From NCBI GenBank assembly GCA_943787185.1, contig CALSLL010000002.1, positions 930,001-994,000 of the forward strand: a stretch of 64,000 nt of DNA. Direction: 5' to 3'. Numbering within the stretch: position 1 is the stretch's first letter; every line of letters begins with the position of its first letter. The notes beneath the pieces were generated by a model that was not told the origin of the DNA, made no database searches, and saw nothing but the letters and a program-made list of their open reading frames with translations. The translations under genes and the position numbers were made by a program. The DNA comes from UBA10349 sp003485905. Its GTDB lineage: Bacteria; Pseudomonadota; Gammaproteobacteria; Arenicellales; Arenicellaceae. Positions 43,379 to 52,714 of the stretch are shown here, in pieces.

Positions 43379-44527
43379 CTACTTATAAGAATTAATTGGC
43401 GGGAGACGTGAACCTGTGGCATCTGCAGGCTGTTCCTCTGCGACGGCAGGCATGCGCATTGTACCAATTCCTTCAATTGTAGCCTCGACAATTTCACCAG
43501 GCTGTAGGAAGCGTTGTTCCCCACGTACGGCGGTGCCGGCACCAGTTCCACCTGAAGTACCATTATTTATTACGTCACCTGGATGCAAGGTAACGATTGA
43601 TGAAGCGTATTCAACAAGTTCCCATAGCGAATGAATCATGTCGCCGGCCTTTGCGTCCTGCATGACTTCGCCATCCACAGTAAGTGTCTGACGGAGGTTC
43701 TCCATTGGATCACCGTAAAATTCTTTTGGGATGATCCATGGCCCCATTGGCGCGAAAGTATCATGACCTTTGCCCACGAACCAATCAGATCGAGTTGCTG
43801 TACCACCGGGTGGTCGTCCGCCTCTATCTGAAATATCCATTGTTACCGTGTAACCAAAAACGTAATCTGGCGCGTCGGTCGCTGAAACATATTTAGCCGT
43901 TCTTCCGATTACTGTGCCGAGTTCAACTTCCCAATCTATTTGATCACGTCCGTACGGAATGATTATCGCATCACTGGCGCCGACTACCGCGCCGCGGGTT
44001 GGTTTGAGAAATAAATAGGGAACTCCTCGGTTTGCTATCCTCTGTCTTTGTATCTCAGCTCGTTCGGCTTCTGAGCCTCTCTCGTCAACATGACTAAGGA
44101 AATTGACCGCAGCATTTAGAATTTTGCTCGGATACATTATCGGAGGAAAGGTGTGAAGGGTGTCGTATTGATATACGAACTCTGATGCATTGCTGCCATC
44201 TAACATGTCTTCAGCAACTAGATAGTTAACTAGTTCATATAACCGGTATTTAAGGCCATAATCGTAGCGCGCTATCAGATCGAGCATGTCTGAGGGCATC
44301 GGTATCTGGGGGTAGTCCGCGTTTGATTCTAGTGCGCTATTCGCAGCATTTAAATCAATAACAAGTTGATCGCGAAGCACAACCCCAACGGCGGGAGCAC
44401 CATTTATCTCAAAGGTGCCAAGTTTAAAGGGTTCAACGCTGGTGGTACTTAGCGGTCCGCTTTGAGCTACGCTCAATGCGGGAACAGAAAGTAGTAATAT
44501 TAGTGTGGAGACTAGGAAGTTTCGCAT
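43379..44527 (-). CDS. Exported fumarylacetoacetate hydrolase family protein (copy 2)
   Basis: The ATG at 44527 has GAGGA ten bases upstream; another ATG at 44548 would place that site inside the coding part. A signal peptide (ending LSVAQS) leads a two-part FAH protein: an N-terminal region (FEINGAPAVGVVLRDQLVIDL) and the catalytic domain with NFLSHVDERG, LKPTRGAVVGASDAI, DQIDWEVELGTVIGR, FGYTVTMDISDRG and INNGTSGGTGAG. The metal Glu pair is in WEVELG. Like the protein at 7092 it is exported, but it uses a Sec-type leader and is longer. The reaction is probably hydrolysis or decarboxylation of an acylpyruvate-like compound. Confidence 0.83.
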   Translation of the reverse strand: MRNFLVSTLILLLSVPALSVAQSGPLSTTSVEPFKLGTFEINGAPAVGVVLRDQLVIDLNAANSALESNADYPQIPMPSDMLDLIARYDYGLKYRLYELVNYLVAEDMLDGSNASEFVYQYDTLHTFPPIMYPSKILNAAVNFLSHVDERGSEAERAEIQRQRIANRGVPYLFLKPTRGAVVGASDAIIIPYGRDQIDWEVELGTVIGRTAKYVSATDAPDYVFGYTVTMDISDRGGRPPGGTATRSDWFVGKGHDTFAPMGPWIIPKEFYGDPMENLRQTLTVDGEVMQDAKAGDMIHSLWELVEYASSIVTLHPGDVINNGTSGGTGAGTAVRGEQRFLQPGEIVEATIEGIGTMRMPAVAEEQPADATGSRLPPINSYK

Positions 44528-44694
44528 GACGGTTTGTTTTCCTCTCATAAAATGGGCGGACTAGTATAGAATTGCTTACACAATAAAGGAAGTAAGCTAA
44601 TTTAAAGCCAATTCAAGGCAAATACTATCGGCCTAATTTGTTCGACTCCATGTAGCGTGAGGGTCGGCTTTGCTAATCAAATTTAATCGGTTTA

Positions 44695-46083
44695 ATGAAT
44701 AATCAGCAGTTAAGAGCAATTCCTAATACTCAGCTTTTGTTAGAGCAGAAGGCTATATGCAGCCTGTGTGATCAGTACTCAAGGGATGAGGTGGTCTCGT
44801 CACTAAGATCTTATTTGGAGTTTGTCCGGAAGCAGATACTCACAAACCCAGACTATGTGGTGCCAGATTTTTTTGATGATACTTTTGCTACAGTAATTGA
44901 GAACGAGATTAGTGGCGCAAGGGAGCGTTCTTTAAAGCTCGTTGTAAATGCAACTGGCATCATCTTGCATACAAACTTGGGACGCGCACCAATGCCGCTA
45001 GAGGCGATAGATGCAGTGCGCGAAGCAGCATTAGGGTATTCAAACCTCGAGTTTAATTTGGCTTCGGGGAAGCGAGGCTCTAGATATATGCACATTGAGG
45101 GCCTCTTGAAGAAAATAACTGGTGCCGAAGCTGCGGTGGTGGTCAATAATTGTGCTGCGGCAGTACTGGTTAGTTTAAATACGCTGAGTAAGGGCAAGGA
45201 GTTGTTGGTATCGCGGGGTGAGTTAATTGAGATCGGTGGTGGATTTAGAATGCCAGACGTAATCACCGCTACCGGAGCGATTATGAAGGAGGTTGGTACT
45301 ACTAACAAAACTCGAATCGCTGATTTCGAGAATGCAATTACGGAAGATACGAAGGTTATTTTAAGAAATCATTGCAGTAATTTTAAAGTGGTAGGGTTTA
45401 CTGAAAGCCCGACCTTGAAGGAACTGGTTGATCTTGCCCATAGCAAGGGACTGTATATGGTGGATGATTTGGGATCCGGTTCTTTAATTGATTTGACCCA
45501 GTTTGGTGTAACTGGCGAGCGCACGGTACAGCAGATAGTGCGTGATGGCGTAGATGCGGTGATGTTTAGTGGTGATAAATTGCTTGGAGGCCCGCAGGCG
45601 GGAATAATCGTTGGGAAAGCAGAAGTGATTGCTGCAATTAAAAAGAACCCGCTTTTAAGGGCCATGCGTATTGATAAGATTTCTTTGGCAGTTTTAGAAG
45701 CGACGCTCGGTCTCTACCTTTTTCCGGAGTTAGCGATAGATCGTGTACCAATTCTCAGAATGATAAGCGAAGAAAAATCTTCCGTGAAGAAAAGGGCGAA
45801 TGCTCTGCTTAAACAATTGAACAAGCAGGATTCCATAGAGGCTTATATTGAGGATGGAACTAGCTTTATTGGCGGGGGTTCAGCCCCAATGAACGAATTA
45901 GCGACCAGCGTGATAAAAATTGAATCCAAGGTGTTTTCAGTGGACAAGATAGCTAGAGTATTGCGCAAGCATCGACCAGCAGTTATCGGGCGTATTTCCG
46001 ACAATGCGTTTGTTATTGATTTGCGAACGGTTATGCCTGAACAGACTGGCTTTATTGTGAGCGCGCTAACTGATCTAGACTGA
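44695..46083 (+). CDS. selA: L-seryl-tRNA(Sec) selenium transferase SelA
   Basis: SelA converts Ser-tRNA(Sec) to Sec-tRNA(Sec) using selenophosphate and PLP. The 462-aa length is normal. The N-terminal domain (RAIPNTQLLLEQ) is followed by the PLP fold: LVVNATGIILHTNLGRAPM, EAAVVVNNCAAAVL, MVDDLGSGSLID and the PLP-Schiff-base Lys295 in SGDKLLGGPQAGII, the same number as in the E. coli enzyme. The selB gene starts 61 bases downstream and the two probably share a transcript. No strong ribosome-binding site is visible before the ATG. Confidence 0.96.
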   Translation: MNNQQLRAIPNTQLLLEQKAICSLCDQYSRDEVVSSLRSYLEFVRKQILTNPDYVVPDFFDDTFATVIENEISGARERSLKLVVNATGIILHTNLGRAPMPLEAIDAVREAALGYSNLEFNLASGKRGSRYMHIEGLLKKITGAEAAVVVNNCAAAVLVSLNTLSKGKELLVSRGELIEIGGGFRMPDVITATGAIMKEVGTTNKTRIADFENAITEDTKVILRNHCSNFKVVGFTESPTLKELVDLAHSKGLYMVDDLGSGSLIDLTQFGVTGERTVQQIVRDGVDAVMFSGDKLLGGPQAGIIVGKAEVIAAIKKNPLLRAMRIDKISLAVLEATLGLYLFPELAIDRVPILRMISEEKSSVKKRANALLKQLNKQDSIEAYIEDGTSFIGGGSAPMNELATSVIKIESKVFSVDKIARVLRKHRPAVIGRISDNAFVIDLRTVMPEQTGFIVSALTDLD

Positions 46084-46144
46084 CGATTAGTTTGACGTTT
46101 TATATTAGAGATGGAAAATAATTTAACTGGTCGGTTAGCCTAAA

Positions 46145-48052
46145 ATGTCAGCACAGCAGCTCACAGTTGGTGTATTGGGTCATGTGGATCATGGAAAGAC
46201 GTCACTAGTGAAAGCTTTGACGGGTGCTGATACCGATAGATTAGAGGAGGAAAAACGACGTGGAATGTCGATTGTGCTTGGATTTGCTTATTTAGAGAAT
46301 GAATCTGGAACGGTGGACTTTATCGATGTCCCTGGCCATGAGGACTTTATTCGTACCATGATATCGGGTGCCACCGGGATCGACGCCGTATTGCTGGTTG
46401 TTGCGGCTGATGAAGGCGTTAAACCACAAACACTAGAGCATTTTGCAATCGCGCGGTTACTAGGCATAAAACAAGGCCTAATTGTGGTGAATAAGTCTGA
46501 TCTTGCCGATCAAAGCTTATTGGGTATTGCTCACGAAGAATTGAAACAAACGGTAGCGGGAACCTTTTTGGAGTCGGCGCCTATTTTCAACGTATCTTCC
46601 GTATCGGGTGATGGTATTCCAGAGTTGAGTCATGCCCTTTCCGATATGGTTTCAAAGCGAAAACTTCGCGCGAGTGCGGAGAGTTTTTATTTGCCGATGG
46701 ATCGAGTATTCACCATTGATGGGTTTGGAACGGTTGGCACGGGAACTTTGAGAAACGGTGTAATTGCGTGTGAAGACGAAGTTGAAATTATGCCAAACGG
46801 TTTGACCGCAACTATTCGTGAAATTCAAGTACATAACCAAAAGGTGAATAAAGCAACACCTGGTCAGCGAGTCGCGGTTAATTTGCGAGGGATCAAACGG
46901 GAACAACTCGATCGAGGTAATATTCTAATAAAACCTGGTTCGATTAAGGAAACTACTTGTTTACACGCGAAATTACATGTTCTGGATGACTTATCCCGGC
47001 TGCCAAAGCGTAATGAACCAATACGTGTTTTGTTCGGTACGGAAAATGTCCTTGCCAAATTACGTGTAGTTGAGGATAAGCCGTTACAGTCCGGCGCGAG
47101 CTTGCTAGTGCAATTGCGCTGCAGAGAGCCAGTTATCGTAAGTACTGGCGAACATTTTATTGTGCGTACATGCTCGCCAGCGGTTACTTTTGGTGGCGGT
47201 GAATTTTTAGATACCTCGGAAAGCCTGTTGCAGATGAATATCAGCGACTTGCAAGCACATTTACAAACGCTTGAATTCGCTGGGACCGCAGGGAAAATCA
47301 TTGCGCACGTAAAGGCCGCCGGTCATCAAGGGGTATCACTAGTAAGTCTTTCAGAACGTGCGGTGGCAAGCCAAGAAGAAGTTTTTAAAGCTCTGATAGA
47401 AGATAAAACGGTTATTGTCGACGAATCCATTGCAGTGGATCAACGTGTGTTCGATCAACTGAGTCAACGATTGTTACAAGAGTTGGAAGACTTCCATAAA
47501 GATAATGCCTCTGCGGGCGGACAGGGTCTAGATGTGATCCGCGCACAATTTTCTGATTTATGCTCGGTCGAAATCACCGAGCATATTATTCAGCATCTGC
47601 TAGGGGACAATGCCATTGCGGTCGAAGGAAACATAATTCGACTTCAAGGTTTTAGTAAAGAAGATAGCTTTAGTGAACAAGATCGAGCGTTAATGGACTC
47701 TATTGAGCATATCTATCGCAGTAGTGGTGCGGTAACGCCATCAGTTGATGAAGTGGTGGGCAATGATCCTGAAAAAAAACGCGCCTTTCAGTATTTGAAA
47801 GAGTCTAAGAATCTTATTTCGATCCGTGATCACGTTACCAAAAAGCTTCTTGTATTTCATTTAGATACGATTAACGACATAAAAAGACAATTATCTGAAA
47901 CTTATCCACCACCGTCTCAATTTACTGTTTCGGATTTTCGTAAACTGACAGGTAGTTCCAGAAAATATGTGATTCCTTTGTTAGAGTATCTTGATCGGAA
48001 TCGAATTACTATACGAGCTGGTGACTATCGCACCTTGGTAAGACCAGTTTAG
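46145..48052 (+). CDS. selB: Selenocysteine-specific elongation factor SelB
   Basis: SelB delivers Sec-tRNA to UGA codons marked by a SECIS hairpin. The GTPase domain shows GHVDHGKTS (residues 11-19), DVPGHEDFI and NKSD; two EF-Tu-like barrels follow (FTIDGFGTVGTGTLRNG, NLRGIKREQLDRGNIL). The C-terminal ~260 residues form winged-helix repeats that bind the SECIS, ending FRKLTGSSRKYVIPLLEYLDRNRITIRAGDYR. At 635 aa it is full length. The selC gene starts 76 bases after its stop. Together with selA, selC and selD it makes the whole bacterial Sec insertion kit. Confidence 0.96.
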   Translation: MSAQQLTVGVLGHVDHGKTSLVKALTGADTDRLEEEKRRGMSIVLGFAYLENESGTVDFIDVPGHEDFIRTMISGATGIDAVLLVVAADEGVKPQTLEHFAIARLLGIKQGLIVVNKSDLADQSLLGIAHEELKQTVAGTFLESAPIFNVSSVSGDGIPELSHALSDMVSKRKLRASAESFYLPMDRVFTIDGFGTVGTGTLRNGVIACEDEVEIMPNGLTATIREIQVHNQKVNKATPGQRVAVNLRGIKREQLDRGNILIKPGSIKETTCLHAKLHVLDDLSRLPKRNEPIRVLFGTENVLAKLRVVEDKPLQSGASLLVQLRCREPVIVSTGEHFIVRTCSPAVTFGGGEFLDTSESLLQMNISDLQAHLQTLEFAGTAGKIIAHVKAAGHQGVSLVSLSERAVASQEEVFKALIEDKTVIVDESIAVDQRVFDQLSQRLLQELEDFHKDNASAGGQGLDVIRAQFSDLCSVEITEHIIQHLLGDNAIAVEGNIIRLQGFSKEDSFSEQDRALMDSIEHIYRSSGAVTPSVDEVVGNDPEKKRAFQYLKESKNLISIRDHVTKKLLVFHLDTINDIKRQLSETYPPPSQFTVSDFRKLTGSSRKYVIPLLEYLDRNRITIRAGDYRTLVRPV

Positions 48053-48128
48053 TTTAATATAGACAGTGTTCAAATTAACCAGAGGTAACTTTATCGAGTA
48101 AGCATAGTAATTAATAAATATTGAATTT

Positions 48129-48222
48129 GGAGGTGATTGTTGTCTGGTGGCTTCCCCGGTCTTCAAAACCGGTGACTCGTCGTAAGACGGGTGGTGGGTT
48201 CGATTCCCATCCACCTCCGCCA
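48129..48222 (+). tRNA. selC: tRNA-Sec (selC), anticodon TCA
   Basis: The 94-nt gene has the Sec-type long acceptor (GGAGGTG... paired with CACCTCC, discriminator G, CCA encoded), an extended variable arm and the anticodon loop CTTCAAA, with TCA at 48163-48165 (decodes UGA) in a CCGGT/ACCGG stem. The T-arm GTGGG-TTCGATT-CCCAT is near canonical. It stands between selB and the ABC transporter, so its primary transcript probably starts with selA. A minus-strand frame across it is an artefact. Confidence 0.96.
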
Positions 48223-48249
48223 ATTTAAATTCTATTTATGAGGAAATGT

Positions 48250-49111
48250 ATGAAACGTGTCACAGCGATTGTTTGCCTGTGCGTATTATTTGCTATTCGC
48301 GTGCAAGTAAGCGCAGCAGATTTTGTCTTTACTGCTATACCGGATCAGGATGAAACCAAACTTCAGAGCAGGTTTGGCAAGCTAGAATCTTATTTAGAGT
48401 CTCAGTTAGGTGTGGATGTCACTTATATCCCGGTTAAATCTTACGCAGCAGCTATTATCGCTTTTCAGAATAATGAGGTGCAGCTTGCGTGGTTTGGAGG
48501 TCTCTCTGGGGTACAAGCTAGACGCCTCGTGCCGGGATCAGAGGCTATCGCTCAGGGAATGGAGGACCAGGCTTTTAGGAGTTATTTTATTGCCAATACT
48601 CGGACTGGACTGACCGCTAACGCGCATTTCCCTGAGGGCATTGCGGGTTTAAATTTTACGTTTGGTTCCAAAGGGTCTACATCCGGTCGATTAATGCCCG
48701 AATTCTATATTCGTGACCAGTTTAAAAAATCGCCTGATGAGGTTTTCAATAGCGTTGGATTTAGCGGAAAACCATTCTAAAACTATTCGATTAGTGGAAT
48801 CTGGAAGCTTTGACATCGGAGCGTTGAACTATCAAGTATGGGAACAAGAGTTGGAACGCGGTGGCATTGACCTGGAGAAGGTGCGGGTAATTTGGGAGAC
48901 GCCAGTTTATCCTGACTACCACTGGACTATCCGCGGCGATGTAGATAAGAATTTTGGGTTTGGCTTTAAACAAAGAGTAACTAGTGCGTTGCTGGATATA
49001 CAAGATTCCGAATTACTTGCGGCATTTCCGAGAAGTGGCTTTATCGCAGCACGTAACCGTGATTATCAGCCGATATTAGAAACGGCAAGATCCATCAAGT
49101 TGATTGATTAG
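48250..49111 (+). CDS. PhnD-like binding protein, putative selenium-oxyanion ABC transporter; one-base frameshift
   Basis: The ATG at 48250 has GAGGA upstream and a signal peptide (ending QVSAADF). The protein is a phosphonate/PhnD-type periplasmic binding protein (TAIPDQDETKLQSRFGKL, NNEVQLAWFGGLSGVQARRL, FTFGSKGSTSGRLMPEFYI). After VGFSG at about 48765 the frame meets a stop at 48778. The remaining domain (NHSKTIRLVESGSFDIGALNY to the end at 49111) lies in the next frame, so one extra A in the GGAAAACC run explains it. It sits between selC and selD, matching a family named for selenium-linked operons. Either a sequencing slip, a real mutation or a slippage site. Confidence 0.8.
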
Positions 49112-49774
49112 TTGGCCACGTTATTTACATTTAAGGAAGAGTCAGCCGCTTATGGCGACAAGACTGTTCTATCGAATTTTTCTTTTAGTATTGAAACAGG
49201 CGAAAAAGTTGCGCTGATAGGTAAAAGTGGCTCGGGTAAATCCACTTTGCTTAGTTTAATGCAGAAGCAGCAAACTGCGGGCTGTGCATTGATTCCACAA
49301 GACCTTGGTTTGGTAGCAAGTCTATCTTCTTTTCACAATACCTTTATGGGGAAGTTAGATCAGCATTCTAGAACTTATAATTTTGTAAATCTTGTGTATC
49401 CCTTGTCAGAGGAGAAAAGGCTGGTTACAGAACTTCATCGCTCCTTAAACCTCAATGACAAGCTATTTGTACCAGTTGGAGAACTTTCTGGCGGAGAGCA
49501 ACAACGTGTCGCTATAGCTAGGGCATTGTATGCTCAAAGGGATATTCTTCTGGGTGATGAGCCTGTTTCCTCGCTGGACGAACACCAGTCATGCGACATT
49601 CTAAATACAATTGTTACTACCCATAATACCGTTGTACTTGCTTTGCATGATGTGGACCATGCGCTCGATTACGCTGATCGTGTAATCGGATTAAGCAATG
49701 GGTCGATAGCTTTGGATTCCCCTGCTTGTGATCTTAATCGAGTAGATTTAATCGGGCTCTACCAGAATGATTAG
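49112..49774 (+). CDS. ABC transporter ATP-binding protein (PhnC-like)
   Basis: The frame starts with a TTG immediately after the binding-protein stop. Walker A is GKSGSGKST (residues 37-45), the signature is LSGGEQQRVAIARAL and Walker B is DILLGDEPVSSLDE, with a His switch in ALHDVDHALDYAD. The 220-aa length is normal for a type I importer ATPase. It follows and precedes its partners with no gaps (junctions of 0 bases), so translation is probably coupled. The substrate, likely selenate or selenite, is inferred from the location between selC and selD. Confidence 0.88.
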   Translation: MATLFTFKEESAAYGDKTVLSNFSFSIETGEKVALIGKSGSGKSTLLSLMQKQQTAGCALIPQDLGLVASLSSFHNTFMGKLDQHSRTYNFVNLVYPLSEEKRLVTELHRSLNLNDKLFVPVGELSGGEQQRVAIARALYAQRDILLGDEPVSSLDEHQSCDILNTIVTTHNTVVLALHDVDHALDYADRVIGLSNGSIALDSPACDLNRVDLIGLYQND

Positions 49775-51289
49775 ATGAATGCTGTGAATACGGGCTCTAC
49801 CTCGTATAAATTAGGGGCACGTTCCTGGGTTAGCGTATCGTTTATAGCGCTTGCACTAATTTGCCTTATTCCCGCAGATTTTGAAATATACCCAAGTGAC
49901 CCCTGGTTAGAATTTACCCGCTTTTTCTCGGGGGTTGCTAATCCTTCAATTAATAATATTTCGTTCGCCTTCAGGCTTCTGGTCAATACCACAAGCTTTG
50001 CTCTGCTAGGCGTTTCGCTAAGCTGTGTCATCGGTTTTTTTCTGTCGCTACATTTTCACCGGCGTTTGGTGCGAGCTGTATGCGCGTTCGTTCGAGCCGT
50101 GCATGAGATTTTCTGGGCATTAATTTTGCTACAAATATTTGGTCTATCGGTAATTACCGGAGTACTGGCAATTGCAATTCCATATAGCGGGGTGTTCGCC
50201 AAAGTTTATTCCGAGATCATGGAGGAATCCGGCTATCGGAGGCGTGATCAATTATTTTTCCATGTAGATAGCGTTTCGAAATTTTTATATAGCAAGGTGC
50301 CAGATGTTTGGATGCATTTTAGATCCTACACCCGATATCGATTTGAATGCGGGCTTCGATCTAGCGCTATTCTAGGGTTTATCGGCCTGCCTACACTGGG
50401 ATTTACGCTGGAGTCGGCTTTTAGTCAGGGAAATTATTCAGAAGTCTGGGCGCTACTGCTAATCTTTTATTTGCTGATAAGTACACTTGGTTTATGGATG
50501 CGCAAGGCATTGCTGCCAATGTATTTGATTACTGCGATAGTTTTGCTGCCTGAAATCAAACCGGTATCGTTTGATAATATCGCTCGTTTTTTTAGCCATG
50601 ACATTGTGCCGTATCCGCTAAGAGGTGCCGTTGAGCTTAACGCCAGCGTGTTCGCAGATTTGAGGAACTGGTTCTGGTCTATCTTTACTGAGCAAGCATT
50701 ACCCGGCATATGGGATACCTTGGTACTGACTCAAATATCGTTAGTGGCGACAGCTTTGCTGGCACTATTTCTATTCCCGCTAGTTTCAAAAAAGTTTTTT
50801 AAACGACCTGCGCGAAGTTTCTGGGAAATACTTCTTGTTATGCTCCGGTCTACTCCCGAATATATGCTGGCCTACATGCTCTTACAGCTTTGGGGGCCTT
50901 CGATGTTGCCTGCAGTGGTTGCTATTGCCGTACACAATGGTGCGATTATTGGGCATTTACTGGGTCGACATAGTGGTAGCTTGGCGTTTCGAGCTGATAG
51001 TTCCGTAAGCTGTGTGAACCGATATTTATTTGAAGTTGTACCAAGAGTTTACGGTCAATTTTTGGCTTTTTTGTTTTACCGTTGGGAAATTATCTTTCGG
51101 GAAACAGCGATACTGGGGATTCTCGGTATATCCACACTGGGGTTTTACATTGATAGTGCGATACAGGAATTACGTATGGACCGTGCGATACTGTTGATAA
51201 TTATTACTGCGTTAATAAATATAGGTATCGATGTTATCTCTCGTCGACTGCGCTCAAATTTACATTTGAATCTGACACCTAACGTGTAA
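49775..51289 (+). CDS. Double-length ABC permease (two PhnE-like units fused)
   Basis: At 504 residues it is about twice a PhnE permease. Both halves carry a permease (BPD-type) core with an EAA-like loop: SSAILGFIGLPTLGFTLESAF in the first and ETAILGILGISTLGFYIDSAI in the second. Transmembrane helices are spread over both halves. The two halves therefore form the usual dimer of membrane subunits in one chain. It begins right after the ATPase stop. The GC-poor neighbourhood and codon use match the sel genes. Confidence 0.87.
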   Translation: MNAVNTGSTSYKLGARSWVSVSFIALALICLIPADFEIYPSDPWLEFTRFFSGVANPSINNISFAFRLLVNTTSFALLGVSLSCVIGFFLSLHFHRRLVRAVCAFVRAVHEIFWALILLQIFGLSVITGVLAIAIPYSGVFAKVYSEIMEESGYRRRDQLFFHVDSVSKFLYSKVPDVWMHFRSYTRYRFECGLRSSAILGFIGLPTLGFTLESAFSQGNYSEVWALLLIFYLLISTLGLWMRKALLPMYLITAIVLLPEIKPVSFDNIARFFSHDIVPYPLRGAVELNASVFADLRNWFWSIFTEQALPGIWDTLVLTQISLVATALLALFLFPLVSKKFFKRPARSFWEILLVMLRSTPEYMLAYMLLQLWGPSMLPAVVAIAVHNGAIIGHLLGRHSGSLAFRADSSVSCVNRYLFEVVPRVYGQFLAFLFYRWEIIFRETAILGILGISTLGFYIDSAIQELRMDRAILLIIITALINIGIDVISRRLRSNLHLNLTPNV

Positions 51290-51483
51290 CACAATCGCAA
51301 ATATCATTCCGCATTAATGTACCAATAACAAACTAGATTCAATTTGTATCTTCAATTTATTATAACTATGCATATTTCCCAGCTATATTTAAGAATCTTG
51401 CCTGTTTTTTCAGTTCATTTATTTAGTCCACTAGTTAGACCACTATTTGTTCCATTAGTCACTCTACGTCAACGGAAATCAAC

Positions 51484-52560
51484 ATGAGCAGCGGTTCAGA
51501 ATCACAAAAACCTTTTAAGTTAACTAGTTTGTCGCATGGTGGGGGCTGTGCCTGTAAGTTAAGCGCGAAGGAGCTTGCGTCCGTGCTGAAGGATTTGCCG
51601 ATGGTTGACGATCCACGATCATTGATAGATGCCTCTACCAAAGACGATGCTGCCGTATATCAAGTCGGTGACGACAGGGCAATTGTAGCGACACTGGATT
51701 TCTTCACGCCTATTGTAGATGACGCTTATACATTCGGGACGATTGCGACTGCAAATGCGCTTAGTGATGTGTATGCGATGGCCGCTACACCATTATTTGC
51801 TTTAAGTATCGTCGCCTGGCCAAGAGACCCGGATATGCTTCCGTTATTAAATCAGGCAATGCGAGGTGCTACTGATGTCACAAAGCAAGCTGGAATTTTT
51901 GTACTTGGTGGTCACTCAATAGACGACGCTGAACCAAAGTTCGGAATGGTTGCGATAGGTGAAGTGAAGCTCAGCGAACTCATTAGTAACGCAAATGCAA
52001 AGGTAGGTGATTTACTAGTGCTTACCAAGCCGCTCGGTACCGGGATTATGACAACGGGATTAAAGCGTGGCTTAATAAATGAACAGCAGTTAGAGCCGGC
52101 GATTCAGAGTATGGCGAAACTAAATGCTGACGCATCTAAGGTTATTCAAATACATCGAGATGCGGTTCATGCGGTTACCGACGTCACGGGTTTTGGTTTG
52201 TTGGGCCACTTAGGCAATATGCTCGAAGCTAGTGGTCAAAGCGCCACACTTGATGCCAGTAAACTACCTGTTATCCCTGGTGCAAAGGATTTAGTACTTA
52301 GCGATGTTGTTCCCGGCGGAACAAGACGTAATCATGAGGCAGCTTGTTTGGTGACAAATTGGTCTGATGGGGTGTCAATGGAAGATCAAATTTTGATGTC
52401 GGATGCGCAGACATCCGGCGGACTGCTGATCGCCGTTGATCCAGAGGACATGAGCGCGTTTTCTAAATCGCTCGCTAAGGCTGGTACACTAGCGCAGGCT
52501 GTTATAGGCCAAATTACCCCGCGAGCGGATAAGCTGGTTAATGTTGTGACTAACAGCTGA
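51484..52560 (+). CDS. selD: Selenide, water dikinase SelD
   Basis: SelD makes selenophosphate, the donor for SelA, from selenide and ATP. The N-terminal glycine-rich loop HGGGCACK holds the active-site Cys22 and Lys25, corresponding to Cys17 and Lys20 of E. coli SelD; it is not a selenocysteine form. The remaining aminoimidazole-ribonucleotide-synthetase-like fold is complete: KDDAAVYQVGDDRAIVATLDFF, DVYAMAATPLFALSI, VLGGHSIDDAEPKFGMVAIG, VTDVTGFGLLGHL and QTSGGLLIAV. It is 194 bases after the transporter genes, so it may have its own promoter. Confidence 0.95.
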   Translation: MSSGSESQKPFKLTSLSHGGGCACKLSAKELASVLKDLPMVDDPRSLIDASTKDDAAVYQVGDDRAIVATLDFFTPIVDDAYTFGTIATANALSDVYAMAATPLFALSIVAWPRDPDMLPLLNQAMRGATDVTKQAGIFVLGGHSIDDAEPKFGMVAIGEVKLSELISNANAKVGDLLVLTKPLGTGIMTTGLKRGLINEQQLEPAIQSMAKLNADASKVIQIHRDAVHAVTDVTGFGLLGHLGNMLEASGQSATLDASKLPVIPGAKDLVLSDVVPGGTRRNHEAACLVTNWSDGVSMEDQILMSDAQTSGGLLIAVDPEDMSAFSKSLAKAGTLAQAVIGQITPRADKLVNVVTNS

Positions 52561-52714
52561 CGAGCGGCGTGAAACTTACGCTATAGATTGATAAGCGCGA
52601 TATAAATACTTGGGTAAACAGCCCTTAGTAATTAAAAAGGTAACCCTAAAGTAACTTATGGCACTTAATACACCGATTTTTATGTATAAAATATACCCTT
52701 GGAGAGTAGTAATT

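Noticed and set aside
43149..43388. Plus-strand frame of 79 codons at the selenoprotein end
   Set aside because: It overlaps the Gly/Arg-rich tail in another frame and crosses the strong terminator at 43293.
47981..48223. Minus-strand frame over selB end and tRNA-Sec (80 codons)
   Set aside because: It runs antisense through the selC gene and resembles the well-known spurious frame often annotated across tRNAs of this type. The tRNA structure explains the sequence.
48713..49111. Independent gene starting at 48713
   Set aside because: Its first residues are out-of-frame translation of the binding-protein gene; family similarity starts only after the presumed one-base slip near 48768.
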